This document shows, in pieces, positions 1 to 6,356 of a DNA stretch of 8,547 bases (position 1 is its first letter; each line of letters begins with the position of its first letter). The DNA is from DATDDB01 sp041490205 (GTDB taxonomy: Bacteria > Pseudomonadota > Gammaproteobacteria > Burkholderiales > Gallionellaceae), in the NCBI GenBank assembly GCA_041490205.1, contig JBGPSQ010000126.1:1-8547 (forward strand), written 5' to 3'. Under the pieces are notes generated by a model. The model was not told the origin of the DNA, made no database searches, and saw only the letters and a list, made by a program, of their open reading frames with translations. A program made the position numbers and the translations under genes.

Positions 1-1
1 C

Positions 2-607
2 GCGATGGTCACCAAGTATCTCGCAGAACACGGCGTGATCGTGGAAAAGTGCGGCCTGTACTCGTTCTTCATCATGTTCACCATCGGCATCACCAAGGGC
101 CGCTGGAACACGCTGCTCACCGCGTTGCAGCAGTTCAAGGACGACTACGACAAGAACCAGCCGCTCTGGCGCATCCTGCCGGAATTCGCGGCGGCGCACC
201 CGACATACGAGCGCGTCGGCCTGCGCGACCTGTGCCAGCAGATACACGACATGTATCGGGCGCACAACGTGGCGAAGATGACCACCGAGATGTACCTGTC
301 CGACATGCAGCCCGCGATGAAGCCATCCGATGCGTTCGCACATATGGCGCACGACGAGATAGACCGCGTGCCGATAGACGAGCTGGAAGGGCGCGTGACC
401 GCCGTGCTGCTGACGCCTTATCCGCCGGGCATCCCGCTGCTGATCCCGGGAGAGCGCTTCAATAAGGCGATCGTGGACTACCTCAAGTTTGCGCGCGATT
501 TCAACAAGAAATTCCCCGGCTTCGAGACCGACATTCACGGTTTGGTCGCGGAAATGAACGGCGAGCGGCGCTACTACGTGGATTGCGTCAGCCTAAGCCA
601 ATCTTAA
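2..607 (+). CDS. Orn/Lys/Arg decarboxylase, C-terminal part (5' truncated by window)
   Basis: This is the carboxy-terminal 201 codons of a fold-type I, PLP-dependent basic amino-acid decarboxylase of the AdiA/CadA/SpeC group. Such enzymes remove CO2 from arginine, lysine or ornithine in the cytoplasm, giving agmatine, cadaverine or putrescine. The reading frame is open at the left edge, so the N-terminal wing and the PLP lysine lie outside the window. Seen directly, counting from the ATG at 5: YSFFIMFTIGITKGRW near residues 19-34, TPYPPGIPLLIPGE near 137-150, and FPGFETDIHG near 171-180. These are hallmark segments of the family's C-terminal domain (compare the PYPPG and PGFE stretches of E. 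coli AdiA and CadA). The substrate cannot be decided from this part. It ends in TAA, and a small membrane-protein gene follows after 18 nt, probably in the same transcript. The ATG at 5 is internal, not a start. Confidence 0.9.
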   Translation, partial: AMVTKYLAEHGVIVEKCGLYSFFIMFTIGITKGRWNTLLTALQQFKDDYDKNQPLWRILPEFAAAHPTYERVGLRDLCQQIHDMYRAHNVAKMTTEMYLSDMQPAMKPSDAFAHMAHDEIDRVPIDELEGRVTAVLLTPYPPGIPLLIPGERFNKAIVDYLKFARDFNKKFPGFETDIHGLVAEMNGERRYYVDCVSLSQS

Positions 608-625
608 GTAAACAGGAGGCAGATC

Positions 626-817
626 ATGAAATTCCCGCTGGTTATCCTTTACAACATCATCGCGTTCAATATTACGGCGGTCGCGCTGTCCGTTCAAACC
701 GATTTCCCGGTTCTATGGCATGCCTCCATACCCGTCAAGGTGATCGTCTGGGCAGTCGCCGTGCTGGCTTGGGCGTATTCATACAAGAATCGCCGCAAGG
801 TGTTCGAGCTGAAATGA
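626..817 (+). CDS. small two-helix membrane protein, unknown function
   Basis: A 63-residue protein that I do not recognise. A perfect AGGAGG at 614-619 sits 6 nt before the ATG, which strongly supports translation. Two hydrophobic segments are visible: about residues 4-22 (LVILYNIIAFNITAVALSV) and 35-52 (IPVKVIVWAVAVLAWAYS). A basic C-terminal tail follows (YKNRRKVFELK), so by the positive-inside rule both ends are probably cytoplasmic. It starts 18 nt after the decarboxylase stop codon and is likely co-transcribed with it. A role beside the decarboxylase, for example assisting a transporter or membrane association, is only a guess from position. Codon use matches its neighbours. There is no cysteine and no recognisable metal-binding motif. 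Confidence 0.75.
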   Translation: MKFPLVILYNIIAFNITAVALSVQTDFPVLWHASIPVKVIVWAVAVLAWAYSYKNRRKVFELK

Positions 818-847
818 CGAAGGGGCTCCGGCGAAGGGGGCCTCCGG
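818..847. repeat. short G-rich imperfect direct repeat between convergent genes
   Basis: Two adjacent copies of a G-rich unit occur here: CGAAGGGGCTCCGG at 818-831 and CGAAGGGGGCCTCCGG at 832-847. They differ by two inserted bases. They fill the 43-nt gap between the end of the small membrane-protein gene and the end of the convergent diguanylate-cyclase gene. No clear hairpin followed by a U-tract is visible, so I do not call it a terminator. It may simply be a local duplication. Confidence 0.35.
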
Positions 848-860
848 CGGGGTCGTGATG

Positions 861-1601
861 CTAAGCAGGGTTTTGCGGGTTGTAAAAACGGACCCTGTTG
901 CGCCCGTCTGCCTTGGCCTGATACATCGCGATGTCGGCCCACTTGAGAATTTCTTCCGCGCTGGCGGAATGCCCGGAAAATAGCACCACCCCGATGCTCG
1001 ACGAGCATTCATGTTTCACCGTGGCGGCATGAGCATTGCCATGCGCAGGCTTGAGCACATAGGGTTCTGCGAGAACCGAGCGGATTTTTTCTGCGGCGAT
1101 GCCAGCCTGCACGGCGGACTTTTCCCTGTCTGTGCCCAGATCGCCGAGCAATACCACGAATTCGTCCCCGCCAAAGCGTGCGACCGTATCCGACTCGCGT
1201 ATGCAACCGGAAATGCGATGCGCCACTTCCACCAGCAGCATGTCCCCCATGCTGTGCCCATGCGTGTCGTTGAGCTGCTTGAATTTATCCATGTCCATGA
1301 ACATCAGCGCGCCATAACGGCAATCGCGCTTGCTTGAGGCCATGGCATGCGCCAGGCGTTCATTGAGCAGACGACGGTTCGGCAACCCCGTGAGGGCGTC
1401 GAAGAAAGCGAGGTTGAGGATTTCCTGCTCGGTCGCCTTGCGCTGCGTGATGTCCGAAAAAATTCCTACGTAGCAGGCAAGTGTTCCGTCTTCTTCAAAG
1501 ATGGGCGTGATGGCAAGCTGCTCGGGATATATCTCGCCGTTTTTGCGCCTGTTCCAGATTTCCCCGCTCCAGCTTTTCTCATGTGTGATCTTGTCCCACA
1601 T
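861..1601 (-). CDS. C-terminal fragment of the sensor cyclase: end of PAS/PAC plus GGDEF domain
   Basis: Downstream of the ochre stop this frame can encode 246 residues if translation restarts at ATG 1601, but no Shine-Dalgarno is visible there. Residues 1-55 are the second half of a PAS domain with its PAC motif (WNRRKNGEIYPEQLAITPI, GIFSDITQRK). The diguanylate cyclase domain follows: FFDALTGLPNRRLL near 66-79, FMDMDKFKQLND near 101-112, the active-site motif GGDEF at 144-148, and an RxxD inhibitory site (RESD, 135-138) five residues before it. The domain makes cyclic-di-GMP from two GTP, and the I-site would give product inhibition. All catalytic signatures look intact and the end is complete. 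Expressed alone it would be soluble and detached from its sensor. Confidence 0.8.
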   Translation of the reverse strand: MWDKITHEKSWSGEIWNRRKNGEIYPEQLAITPIFEEDGTLACYVGIFSDITQRKATEQEILNLAFFDALTGLPNRRLLNERLAHAMASSKRDCRYGALMFMDMDKFKQLNDTHGHSMGDMLLVEVAHRISGCIRESDTVARFGGDEFVVLLGDLGTDREKSAVQAGIAAEKIRSVLAEPYVLKPAHGNAHAATVKHECSSSIGVVLFSGHSASAEEILKWADIAMYQAKADGRNRVRFYNPQNPA

Positions 1602-1607
1602 GCGTGC

Positions 1608-2801
1608 TTAGAATTCCGCATCATGGCGCCCTGATGAAAGGAGGGAGGGGGTTTTGCCAATCACCTCTTCGCTGGAGTATCCGGTAATCTCGCTGAAAGC
1701 ATGATTGACCTTCAGAATTTTCCCGATTGCGTCGGTAATAATGACGCCCTCGCGGGATTCGAACGTGGCGGCGGCGATGGCCTGGTCGCGATGGGTTTCG
1801 TGCTGAAGCGCCGCATTGCGCGCCATGGTGCGCAGCCAGAATAACATCAGGGCCACAATCAGCCCGGCCAGCCCCGCCAGGCCCAGCGGCTTCCATTGCG
1901 TCCACCAAGGGTCGCGCTTGTCCAGCAATACCAGTTTCCAGTCTCCTGCCGGGTCGCCCCATTCCAGCGGGTGGCCATGCGCGATGTAGCGCGTCCCGTC
2001 AATTTCGATTTCCGTGGCAGTCAGCGTGAAGGGCAATGGCTGGGGCGAGGACTGGTCGAATACCGCTCCAAACTGGCGTGAATCGCGGATTTGTCTGAGA
2101 CGCTGCTCATCGACTTCGCCGGAAATGTGGAACAGCCAGTCCGCGCGGCTGGAGGAAAACACCACCCCATGCGGCGACAGCAGCACAGCCGGTCCCCCGG
2201 TCCATGTTTTGAGCAAGTTGTCCAGCTTGCTGGCGTTGACCCTGACCGACACAACGCCGATCGGCTTCGATGAGCTTTCCAGCCCGGCGCGAACCGGGGC
2301 AGCGAGATAGATGCCGCGCGTGGGGTTGATGATGCCCACCATGGGATATACGTTGGGAAGACCCTGCATGGCCAATTGCACGTAGGGACGGAAAGAAAGG
2401 TTGGTGCCGGTGCCATGAAAACTGTCCTGGCTGGTGTAAGCAACGATAACGCCATGCTGGTCGATCACCATCGCGACATCGTTAAAGAACATCGTGCGCA
2501 AGTTGGACAGCATGGGCAAGACTTGTGGCGCATCGGGCGGCAGTTTCCCGAGCGCCAGTTGTTTGGCCGCGGCATTTTCCTGTCCGAACAGGATTGCCGC
2601 GCCCATCGCTCGGCTGTTGACTGTGCCGTTTTCCAGTGTGGATGCGTAAGAAACCAGCATCTCGGCCAACTCCACATCCCGGTCCGCCTCGAAGCTGTGC
2701 TCGGCCTGATCCGCCACCAGGAAAAACGCCAGGATCACCAGCGTGGCGGAGTACAGGCCGTAGATTTCGGCGTATCGGTCAATCCAGTAAAAAAAACGCA
2801 T
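1608..2801 (-). CDS. N-terminal fragment of the sensor cyclase: TM, DctB-like dCache, TM, half PAS
   Basis: This 397-residue piece starts at ATG 2801, with GGAG at 2807-2810 five nt upstream. TM1 is about residues 13-30 and TM2 about 306-324. Between them lies a periplasmic sensor of some 270 residues. Its features match the double-Cache fold of DctB-type sensors: FRPYVQLAMQG near 137-147, RGIYLAAPVRAG near 162-173, IGVVSVRVNASKLD near 181-194, and HGVVFSSSRADWLFH near 211-225. DctB senses C4-dicarboxylates, so an organic-acid ligand is possible but not shown. After TM2 a PAS domain begins (about 346-397, including GVIITDAIGKILKVNHAF and EITGY) and is cut off by TAA. On its own this fragment has no catalytic output domain. 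It would be an inner-membrane protein with a truncated cytoplasmic tail. Confidence 0.8.
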   Translation of the reverse strand: MRFFYWIDRYAEIYGLYSATLVILAFFLVADQAEHSFEADRDVELAEMLVSYASTLENGTVNSRAMGAAILFGQENAAAKQLALGKLPPDAPQVLPMLSNLRTMFFNDVAMVIDQHGVIVAYTSQDSFHGTGTNLSFRPYVQLAMQGLPNVYPMVGIINPTRGIYLAAPVRAGLESSSKPIGVVSVRVNASKLDNLLKTWTGGPAVLLSPHGVVFSSSRADWLFHISGEVDEQRLRQIRDSRQFGAVFDQSSPQPLPFTLTATEIEIDGTRYIAHGHPLEWGDPAGDWKLVLLDKRDPWWTQWKPLGLAGLAGLIVALMLFWLRTMARNAALQHETHRDQAIAAATFESREGVIITDAIGKILKVNHAFSEITGYSSEEVIGKTPSLLSSGRHDAEF

Positions 2802-2975
2802 TCAAACTCCAGGCATCGGACAGCTGCCGCAAGATTCGGAAGCGAAATGTGCGAATTGCCTAACGTTTTGATTTTAGCAGAAAATGTTTGCCGCCCATCT
2901 CCTAAATTGTGCCGTTTGTCGGCTTGCAGGTAACGCATTACCGATAAGCTAGTATCTTGCAATGCTGGGGGGAGC
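2802..2975. promoter_or_regulatory. divergent intergenic region, sensor cyclase / phosphate-binding-like gene
   Basis: This 174-nt gap carries the upstream signals of two divergent genes. For the minus-strand cyclase, GGAG lies at 2807-2810, and a TAAAAT on the minus strand (2871-2876) could be a -10 box, though no good -35 accompanies it. For the plus-strand gene, a G-rich GGGGGGAG at 2967-2974 precedes ATG 2976. TTGCAG at 2924-2929 and TAGTAT at 2950-2955 are weak -35/-10 candidates, but their 20-nt spacing is too long. The stretch is more AT-rich than the flanking genes, as expected of a promoter region. No operator palindrome stands out. Confidence 0.35.
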
Positions 2976-3416
2976 ATGCCGATAAGTGCTGTAATAAAGT
3001 TCTTTGTCTTGCTGTGCGTGGCCGTATCGCTTGCTGCGCAACCCGCGCTGGCGGGTGGATTGCTGGTCGTGGTCGGAAGTAAAAGCACGGTGGGCAGCCT
3101 CGACAAGAACCAGGTTCGCAATATATTTCTTGGCAAGGTTTCTTCGTATCCGGATGGCCAGACGGCAGCCCCAGTCGATCTTCCGGAATCCAGTCCATTG
3201 CGTGAGGAGTTTTACCAAAGGGTCACGAATTCTTCAGCGGCCGAAGTCAAGGCGCGCAGGGCGCAACTCGCGTTCACCGGGCGCGGAGACCCTCCGCGCG
3301 TGGCCAATGGCAGCAGCGACATCAAGAAAATTCTCAATTCGACTCAGGGAGCGATCGGCTATATAGACAAAGCCGACCTCGACGGCAGCGTCAAAATTGT
3401 GTTTGCCGTGGAATAG
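2976..3416 (+). CDS. short secreted PstS-like (phosphate ABC substrate-binding family) protein
   Basis: A 146-residue periplasmic protein. Residues 1-26 form a Sec signal peptide with a hydrophobic core (FFVLLCVAVSLAAQ) and a likely signal peptidase I site at ALA-GG (26/27). The mature part resembles the short proteins annotated as phosphate ABC transporter substrate-binding proteins: VVVGSKSTVGSL near 31-42, QVRNIFLGK near 46-54, VDLPESSPLREEFYQRV near 67-83, LAFTGRGDPP near 98-107, and GAIGYIDK near 125-132. Full PstS is more than twice this length, so this is a reduced version, and phosphate binding is not demonstrated. No pstCAB genes lie nearby; the divergent neighbour is the sensor cyclase. 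The start was chosen from the G-rich ribosome-binding site at 2967-2974 and the signal peptide. The usual family segment YWSRLIFTG is here RRAQLAFTG. Confidence 0.8.
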   Translation: MPISAVIKFFVLLCVAVSLAAQPALAGGLLVVVGSKSTVGSLDKNQVRNIFLGKVSSYPDGQTAAPVDLPESSPLREEFYQRVTNSSAAEVKARRAQLAFTGRGDPPRVANGSSDIKKILNSTQGAIGYIDKADLDGSVKIVFAVE

Positions 3417-3500
3417 CCTGGCAGGCTTGCATGCTTGAGGAGAGGACATGCGTTGCACTTCAAATTTGAACCCGCGTGGTGTTTTAACAGACGGCAGACT
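3417..3500. other. convergent gap with a 12-bp perfect palindrome
   Basis: This 84-nt region separates the ends of the PstS-like gene and folA. It contains the perfect palindrome TTCAAATTTGAA at 3459-3470. I see no GC-rich stem followed by a U-tract on either strand, so no intrinsic terminator is called for either gene. The palindrome could bind a regulator or be chance. Confidence 0.3.
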
Positions 3501-3989
3501 TTATTTCCGCTGGTAGGTGACAAAGTCATATTCCAGCGGCTGCGGCGTTTCCTGCCGGCGCTTCTCGCGCGAGGTTTCCTGCCACTGCGCCTTGTCGAAT
3601 TCCGGAAAGTACGCATCTCCCTCCACCTCTTGCCGGATCTCGGTGATATACAGCGTGTCCGCCATGGGTAGCGCCTGCTTATACAGTTCAGCGCCGCCGA
3701 CGACAAAAATTTCAGCATCGCCCCGGCAAGCTGCAAGAGCCTCCTCCAGAGAATGCAAGATGAGGCAGCCGTCAATTTTCAAATTTCGGTTGCGCGTCAC
3801 CACCACCGTGGTGCGGCCCGGCAGCGGCTTGCCGATCGAATCGAAAGTCTTGCGGCCCATCACCATGTGATGCCCCATGGTTAGCGCTTTGAAGCGCTTG
3901 AGGTCTTCCGGGCAGCGCCACGGCAGGGTGTTGTTGATGCCGATGGTGCGGTTCTGCGCCATCGCCACCAAAATGGAAAGGCGGCTCAC
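3501..3989 (-). CDS. folA: dihydrofolate reductase
   Basis: FolA reduces dihydrofolate to tetrahydrofolate with NADPH in the cytoplasm, regenerating the cofactor spent by ThyA. With the GTG start at 3989 the protein is 162 residues, against 159 in E. coli. Visible motifs are the N-terminal strand SRLSILVAMAQNRTIG (2-17), LPW (22-24), the catalytic acid Asp29 in PEDLKRF (aligned with E. coli Asp27), MGRKTFDSIGKPLPGR (44-59, NADPH binding), VVVTRN near 62-67, and FVVGGAELY (95-103). The frame stays open to another GTG at 4028, but that would add a Pro-rich tail encoded by a repeat and has no ribosome-binding site. GTG 3989 has GGAGG at 3998-4002, spaced 8 nt. The gene lies 69 nt downstream of thyA on the same strand and is very probably co-transcribed. 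Its Shine-Dalgarno is part of a hairpin repeat. Confidence 0.95.
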   Translation of the reverse strand: MSRLSILVAMAQNRTIGINNTLPWRCPEDLKRFKALTMGHHMVMGRKTFDSIGKPLPGRTTVVVTRNRNLKIDGCLILHSLEEALAACRGDAEIFVVGGAELYKQALPMADTLYITEIRQEVEGDAYFPEFDKAQWQETSREKRRQETPQPLEYDFVTYQRK

Positions 3990-4022
3990 TCCCTCTCCCT
4001 CCGGGGGAGGGTTGGGGTGGGG
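3990..4022 (-). repeat. GC-rich palindromic repeat (partial copy) carrying and sequestering the folA Shine-Dalgarno
   Basis: Read on the minus strand this 33-nt sequence contains CACCCCAACCC followed by a hairpin. CCCTCC (4011-4006) pairs perfectly with GGAGGG (4002-3997) around a CCC loop. GGAGGG is also the folA ribosome-binding site. The same sequence family occurs at 6371-6401 as part of a larger palindromic element, in the opposite orientation. Because the stem covers the Shine-Dalgarno, folA translation may depend on ribosomes arriving from thyA or on the hairpin opening. That regulatory role is inference. Confidence 0.7.
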
Positions 4023-4058
4023 GAACACACGGCAGAATTGTTGGCAGACATCATCAAG

Positions 4059-4853
4059 CTAAACCGCTACGGGTGCCTTGATGGCCGGATGCGGGTTGTA
4101 ACCCTCAAGGGTGAAATCCTCGAACTTGAAGCTGAAGATGTCCTTCACGTCCGGGTTGATGCGCATGGCGGGCAGCGCGCGCGGCTCGCGCGAAAGCTGT
4201 AAATGCGTCTGCTCCATGTGGTTGGAATAGAGGTGTGCGTCACCGAAAGTGTGCACGAAATCGCCGGGTTTCAAGCCGCACACCTGTGCCACCATCAGCG
4301 TGAGCAGTGCATAGCTCGCGATGTTGAACGGCACGCCGAGGAAAATATCCGCGCTGCGCTGGTAAAGCTGGCACGACAACTTGCCGTCCGCCACGTAGAA
4401 CTGGAAAAAAGCGTGGCAGGGCGCCAGCGCCATCCGGTCCAGCTCGCCCACGTTCCAGGCCGAGACGATCAGGCGGCGCGAATCCGGATTTTTCTTGATC
4501 TGCGCGATCACCTCGGAAATCTGGTCCACCACCCGGCCCTCCACCGTCGCCCACGAGCGCCACTGCTTGCCGTATACCGGGCCGAGATTGCCGTTTTCGT
4601 CTGCCCACTCGTCCCAGATGGAAACGCCGTTTTCCTTGAGATATTTGATGTTGGTGTCGCCCTGCAAAAACCACAGCAGCTCATGGATGATGGATTTAAC
4701 GTGGCACTTCTTGGTGGTGACCAGAGGAAAACCCTGGGCCAGATCGAAGCGCATCTGGTAGCCGAACACACTCACCGTGCCGGTGCCGGTGCGATCGGAT
4801 TTTTGGGTGCCGTGGTCCAGCACGTACTGCATGAGATTCAAATAGGTGCGCAT
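4059..4853 (-). CDS. thyA: thymidylate synthase
   Basis: ThyA converts dUMP and 5,10-methylene-tetrahydrofolate to dTMP and dihydrofolate in the cytoplasm, the only de novo source of thymidylate where it is used. Starting at ATG 4853 the protein is 264 residues, exactly the E. coli length, and key residues keep the same numbers: Arg21, Trp80, the nucleophile Cys146 in ALAPCHAFFQ, Arg166 in QLYQRS, Asp169, Asn177 in FNIAS, His207 and Tyr209 in HLYSN. It ends HPAIKAPVAV, the usual C-terminus. The frame is open to 4922, but the extra 23 residues are not family sequence, and AGGA at 4857-4860 supports 4853. Downstream folA shares the strand with a 69-nt gap, so the pair forms a dTMP/folate operon. 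The aminopeptidase gene diverges from it. Confidence 0.98.
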   Translation of the reverse strand: MRTYLNLMQYVLDHGTQKSDRTGTGTVSVFGYQMRFDLAQGFPLVTTKKCHVKSIIHELLWFLQGDTNIKYLKENGVSIWDEWADENGNLGPVYGKQWRSWATVEGRVVDQISEVIAQIKKNPDSRRLIVSAWNVGELDRMALAPCHAFFQFYVADGKLSCQLYQRSADIFLGVPFNIASYALLTLMVAQVCGLKPGDFVHTFGDAHLYSNHMEQTHLQLSREPRALPAMRINPDVKDIFSFKFEDFTLEGYNPHPAIKAPVAV

Positions 4854-4875
4854 AATTCCTGTGGTCGAATCGCCG

Positions 4876-4881
4876 TATAAT
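4876..4881 (+). promoter_or_regulatory. consensus -10 box TATAAT for the M17 peptidase gene
   Basis: A perfect TATAAT lies 31 nt before ATG 4913 in the 59-nt gap between thyA and the peptidase gene. A transcript starting about 7 nt downstream would have a leader of roughly 25 nt. No good -35 is visible at the standard distance, and there is no TGN extension. Because ATG 4880 lies inside this box, the box argues for the start at 4913. The match on the opposite strand (ATTATA) could also help fire thyA. Confidence 0.5.
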
Positions 4882-4912
4882 GACGGCATTGAATGACTTT
4901 TTCGAGGCCGTA

Positions 4913-6355
4913 ATGTTAGCACAGCTCACCCTATCCCAGACCCTGCCCGCCGCCTTGACTGCCACGCACCTGCTGGTGCTGCTGCCCAAGACCAAAGCGC
5001 TGCCCAAGGATGTCCCGCATGGCGATCTGCTCGCCGCCGTGCTCAAGCGGCGCGACATGAAGGCCGACGAACTGGCGAAATCGCCCGTCAGCGCCAATGC
5101 GCAAAACGGCGCGCTGGTCGCCTGGGCCATGCTGGATTTTGGCAAGGATGCGTTTACCCAACAGGTGCAAGTGCGCAAGGCCCTGCAACTGCTGCTGGCA
5201 GAAAGCCCCAAGGCACTGGGCATCGCCGTGCTGGGAGACGAGGCGCAGCGCCAGCGCGCCGCCGAGCTGGCGGTGTATGGCGCATGGGTGAATGGCGCGC
5301 TGATGCCCGTGCATAAGAAAAAAGACGAACGCAAGCCGCTCCAGAAAATCGAGTTATACGGCCACACCGATAAGAAAGCGTTCGATGTCCTCAAGGCGCA
5401 AGCCATGGGCAACCTGCTGTGCCGCGAACTCACCGTCCTGCCGCCCAACGAACTGACACCTGGCGCATACCGCGCGCGCGTGAAAAAGCTGGCGCAGGAA
5501 CAAGGCTGGAAACACGAAGAATTCGACATGAAGGCATTGCGCAAAATGGGCGCGGGCGCATTCGTCGCCGTGGCCCAGGGCAGCGAAACGGAAGATGCCG
5601 CCATCGTCCACCTCAGCTACAAGCACCCCAAGGCCAAGCGAACCGTCGCCCTTGTCGGCAAGGGCATCTGCTTCGATACCGGCGGCCACAACCTCAAGCC
5701 CTCGCGCTACATGCACAACATGCACGAAGACATGAATGGCTCCGCCGTCGCGCTCGGCATCCTGCTCGCCGCCACCCAGCAAAAGCTGGCCGTGAACATC
5801 GATTGCTGGCTCGCCCTCGCGCAAAACCACATCAGCCCCAAGGCATACAAACAGAACGACATCGTCACCGCCCTCAACGGCACCACCATCGAAATCATGC
5901 ACACCGACGCCGAAGGCCGCATGGTGCTGGCCGATACGCTCACCCTCGCCTCGCGCACCAAGCCCAGCCTCATCATCGACTTCGCCACCCTCACCGGCAG
6001 CATGGCCACCGCCCTGGGCGCGCGCTACTCCGGCATCTTCGGCACCAGTGAAGAGCTCGCGCAGCGCGCCGTGAACATGGGCCGCCAGACCGGCGAACGC
6101 CTGTGCGCCTTCCCGCAGGACGAAGATTACGAAGCCGACCTCGAATCGAAAGTCGCCGACATCAAGCAATGCACATTGGCAGGCGAAGCCGACCACATCC
6201 TCGCCACCCGCTTCCTCAAGCGCTTTGTGGAACACGATACGCCCTGGCTGCATATGGATTTATCGGCCAGTCGCTGCGAGGGCGGGCTGGGCATCGTGGC
6301 GGGCGAGGTCACGGGTTTTGGTGTGGCGTGGGGGCTGGGGATGCTGGCAGGCTAG
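4913..6355 (+). CDS. M17 leucyl-aminopeptidase-family metallopeptidase
   Basis: A 480-residue cytosolic aminopeptidase of the PepA/LAP family. These are usually hexamers with two metal ions that remove N-terminal residues from peptides. The catalytic C-terminal domain (about 165-480) keeps the PepA residues with exactly the E. coli spacing: Lys250 and Asp255 in VGKGICFDTGG, catalytic Lys262, Asp273 in HEDMNG, Asp332 and Glu334 in HTDAEGRMVL, and Arg336. In E. coli these are 270, 275, 282, 293, 352, 354 and 356. The signature Asn of NTDAEGR is His330 here. The N-terminal domain (1-165) is divergent and Lys-rich around 135-145, so I give no pepA symbol. Start 4913 is preferred over ATG 4880: it has GAGG at 4904-4907, spaced 5 nt, whereas 4880 overlaps a TATAAT. 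The gene diverges from thyA, with a palindromic repeat just after its stop. Confidence 0.93.
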   Translation: MLAQLTLSQTLPAALTATHLLVLLPKTKALPKDVPHGDLLAAVLKRRDMKADELAKSPVSANAQNGALVAWAMLDFGKDAFTQQVQVRKALQLLLAESPKALGIAVLGDEAQRQRAAELAVYGAWVNGALMPVHKKKDERKPLQKIELYGHTDKKAFDVLKAQAMGNLLCRELTVLPPNELTPGAYRARVKKLAQEQGWKHEEFDMKALRKMGAGAFVAVAQGSETEDAAIVHLSYKHPKAKRTVALVGKGICFDTGGHNLKPSRYMHNMHEDMNGSAVALGILLAATQQKLAVNIDCWLALAQNHISPKAYKQNDIVTALNGTTIEIMHTDAEGRMVLADTLTLASRTKPSLIIDFATLTGSMATALGARYSGIFGTSEELAQRAVNMGRQTGERLCAFPQDEDYEADLESKVADIKQCTLAGEADHILATRFLKRFVEHDTPWLHMDLSASRCEGGLGIVAGEVTGFGVAWGLGMLAG

Positions 6356-6356
6356 C

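Larger units (their letters stand above)
861..2801 (-). pseudogene. dCache-PAS-GGDEF membrane diguanylate cyclase interrupted by an in-frame ochre stop
   Basis: Two open frames on the minus strand, 2801-1608 and 1601-861, are in the same reading frame. They are separated only by a TAA codon (plus-strand TTA at 1608-1610) and two codons (Ala, Arg). Read through, they give one 646-residue protein of ordinary architecture: TM helix, periplasmic double-Cache sensor, TM helix, PAS, GGDEF. The sequence at the break is GRHDAEF-stop-ARMWDKI. PAS domains of this class normally read HDAEFYxxMW there, so the stop most likely replaces a Tyr codon; one base change at 1608 would restore it. I call it a disrupted gene because the break falls inside the PAS fold. 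Alternatives are a sequencing or assembly error, readthrough, or re-initiation at the ATG 6 nt after the stop. Confidence 0.8.

Noticed and set aside
2376..2933. 185-codon plus-strand frame opposite the sensor-cyclase start
   Set aside because: It has no domain or ribosome-binding site. The minus strand encodes a recognisable TM-dCache protein there.
3990..4028. Upstream GTG 4028 as the folA start
   Set aside because: It would add 13 residues encoded by the repeat (FPHPNPPPEGEG) and has no ribosome-binding site. GTG 3989 gives the normal DHFR N-terminus and length.
4854..4922. Longer thyA start at 4922
   Set aside because: Start 4853 gives exactly 264 residues with E. coli numbering of all active-site residues and an AGGA ribosome-binding site. 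The extension overlaps the divergent promoter.
4696..5604. 302-codon minus-strand frame running into thyA
   Set aside because: It covers the thyA 5' end in a different frame and the peptidase in antisense. Its composition is Ser/Ala-rich shadow sequence with no family motif.
5354..6253. 299-codon open frame on the minus strand, antisense to the M17 peptidase
   Set aside because: The plus-strand frame has all catalytic residues of a known enzyme with exact spacing. The antisense product is a Gly/Val/Ala-rich shadow typical of GC-rich codon bias.
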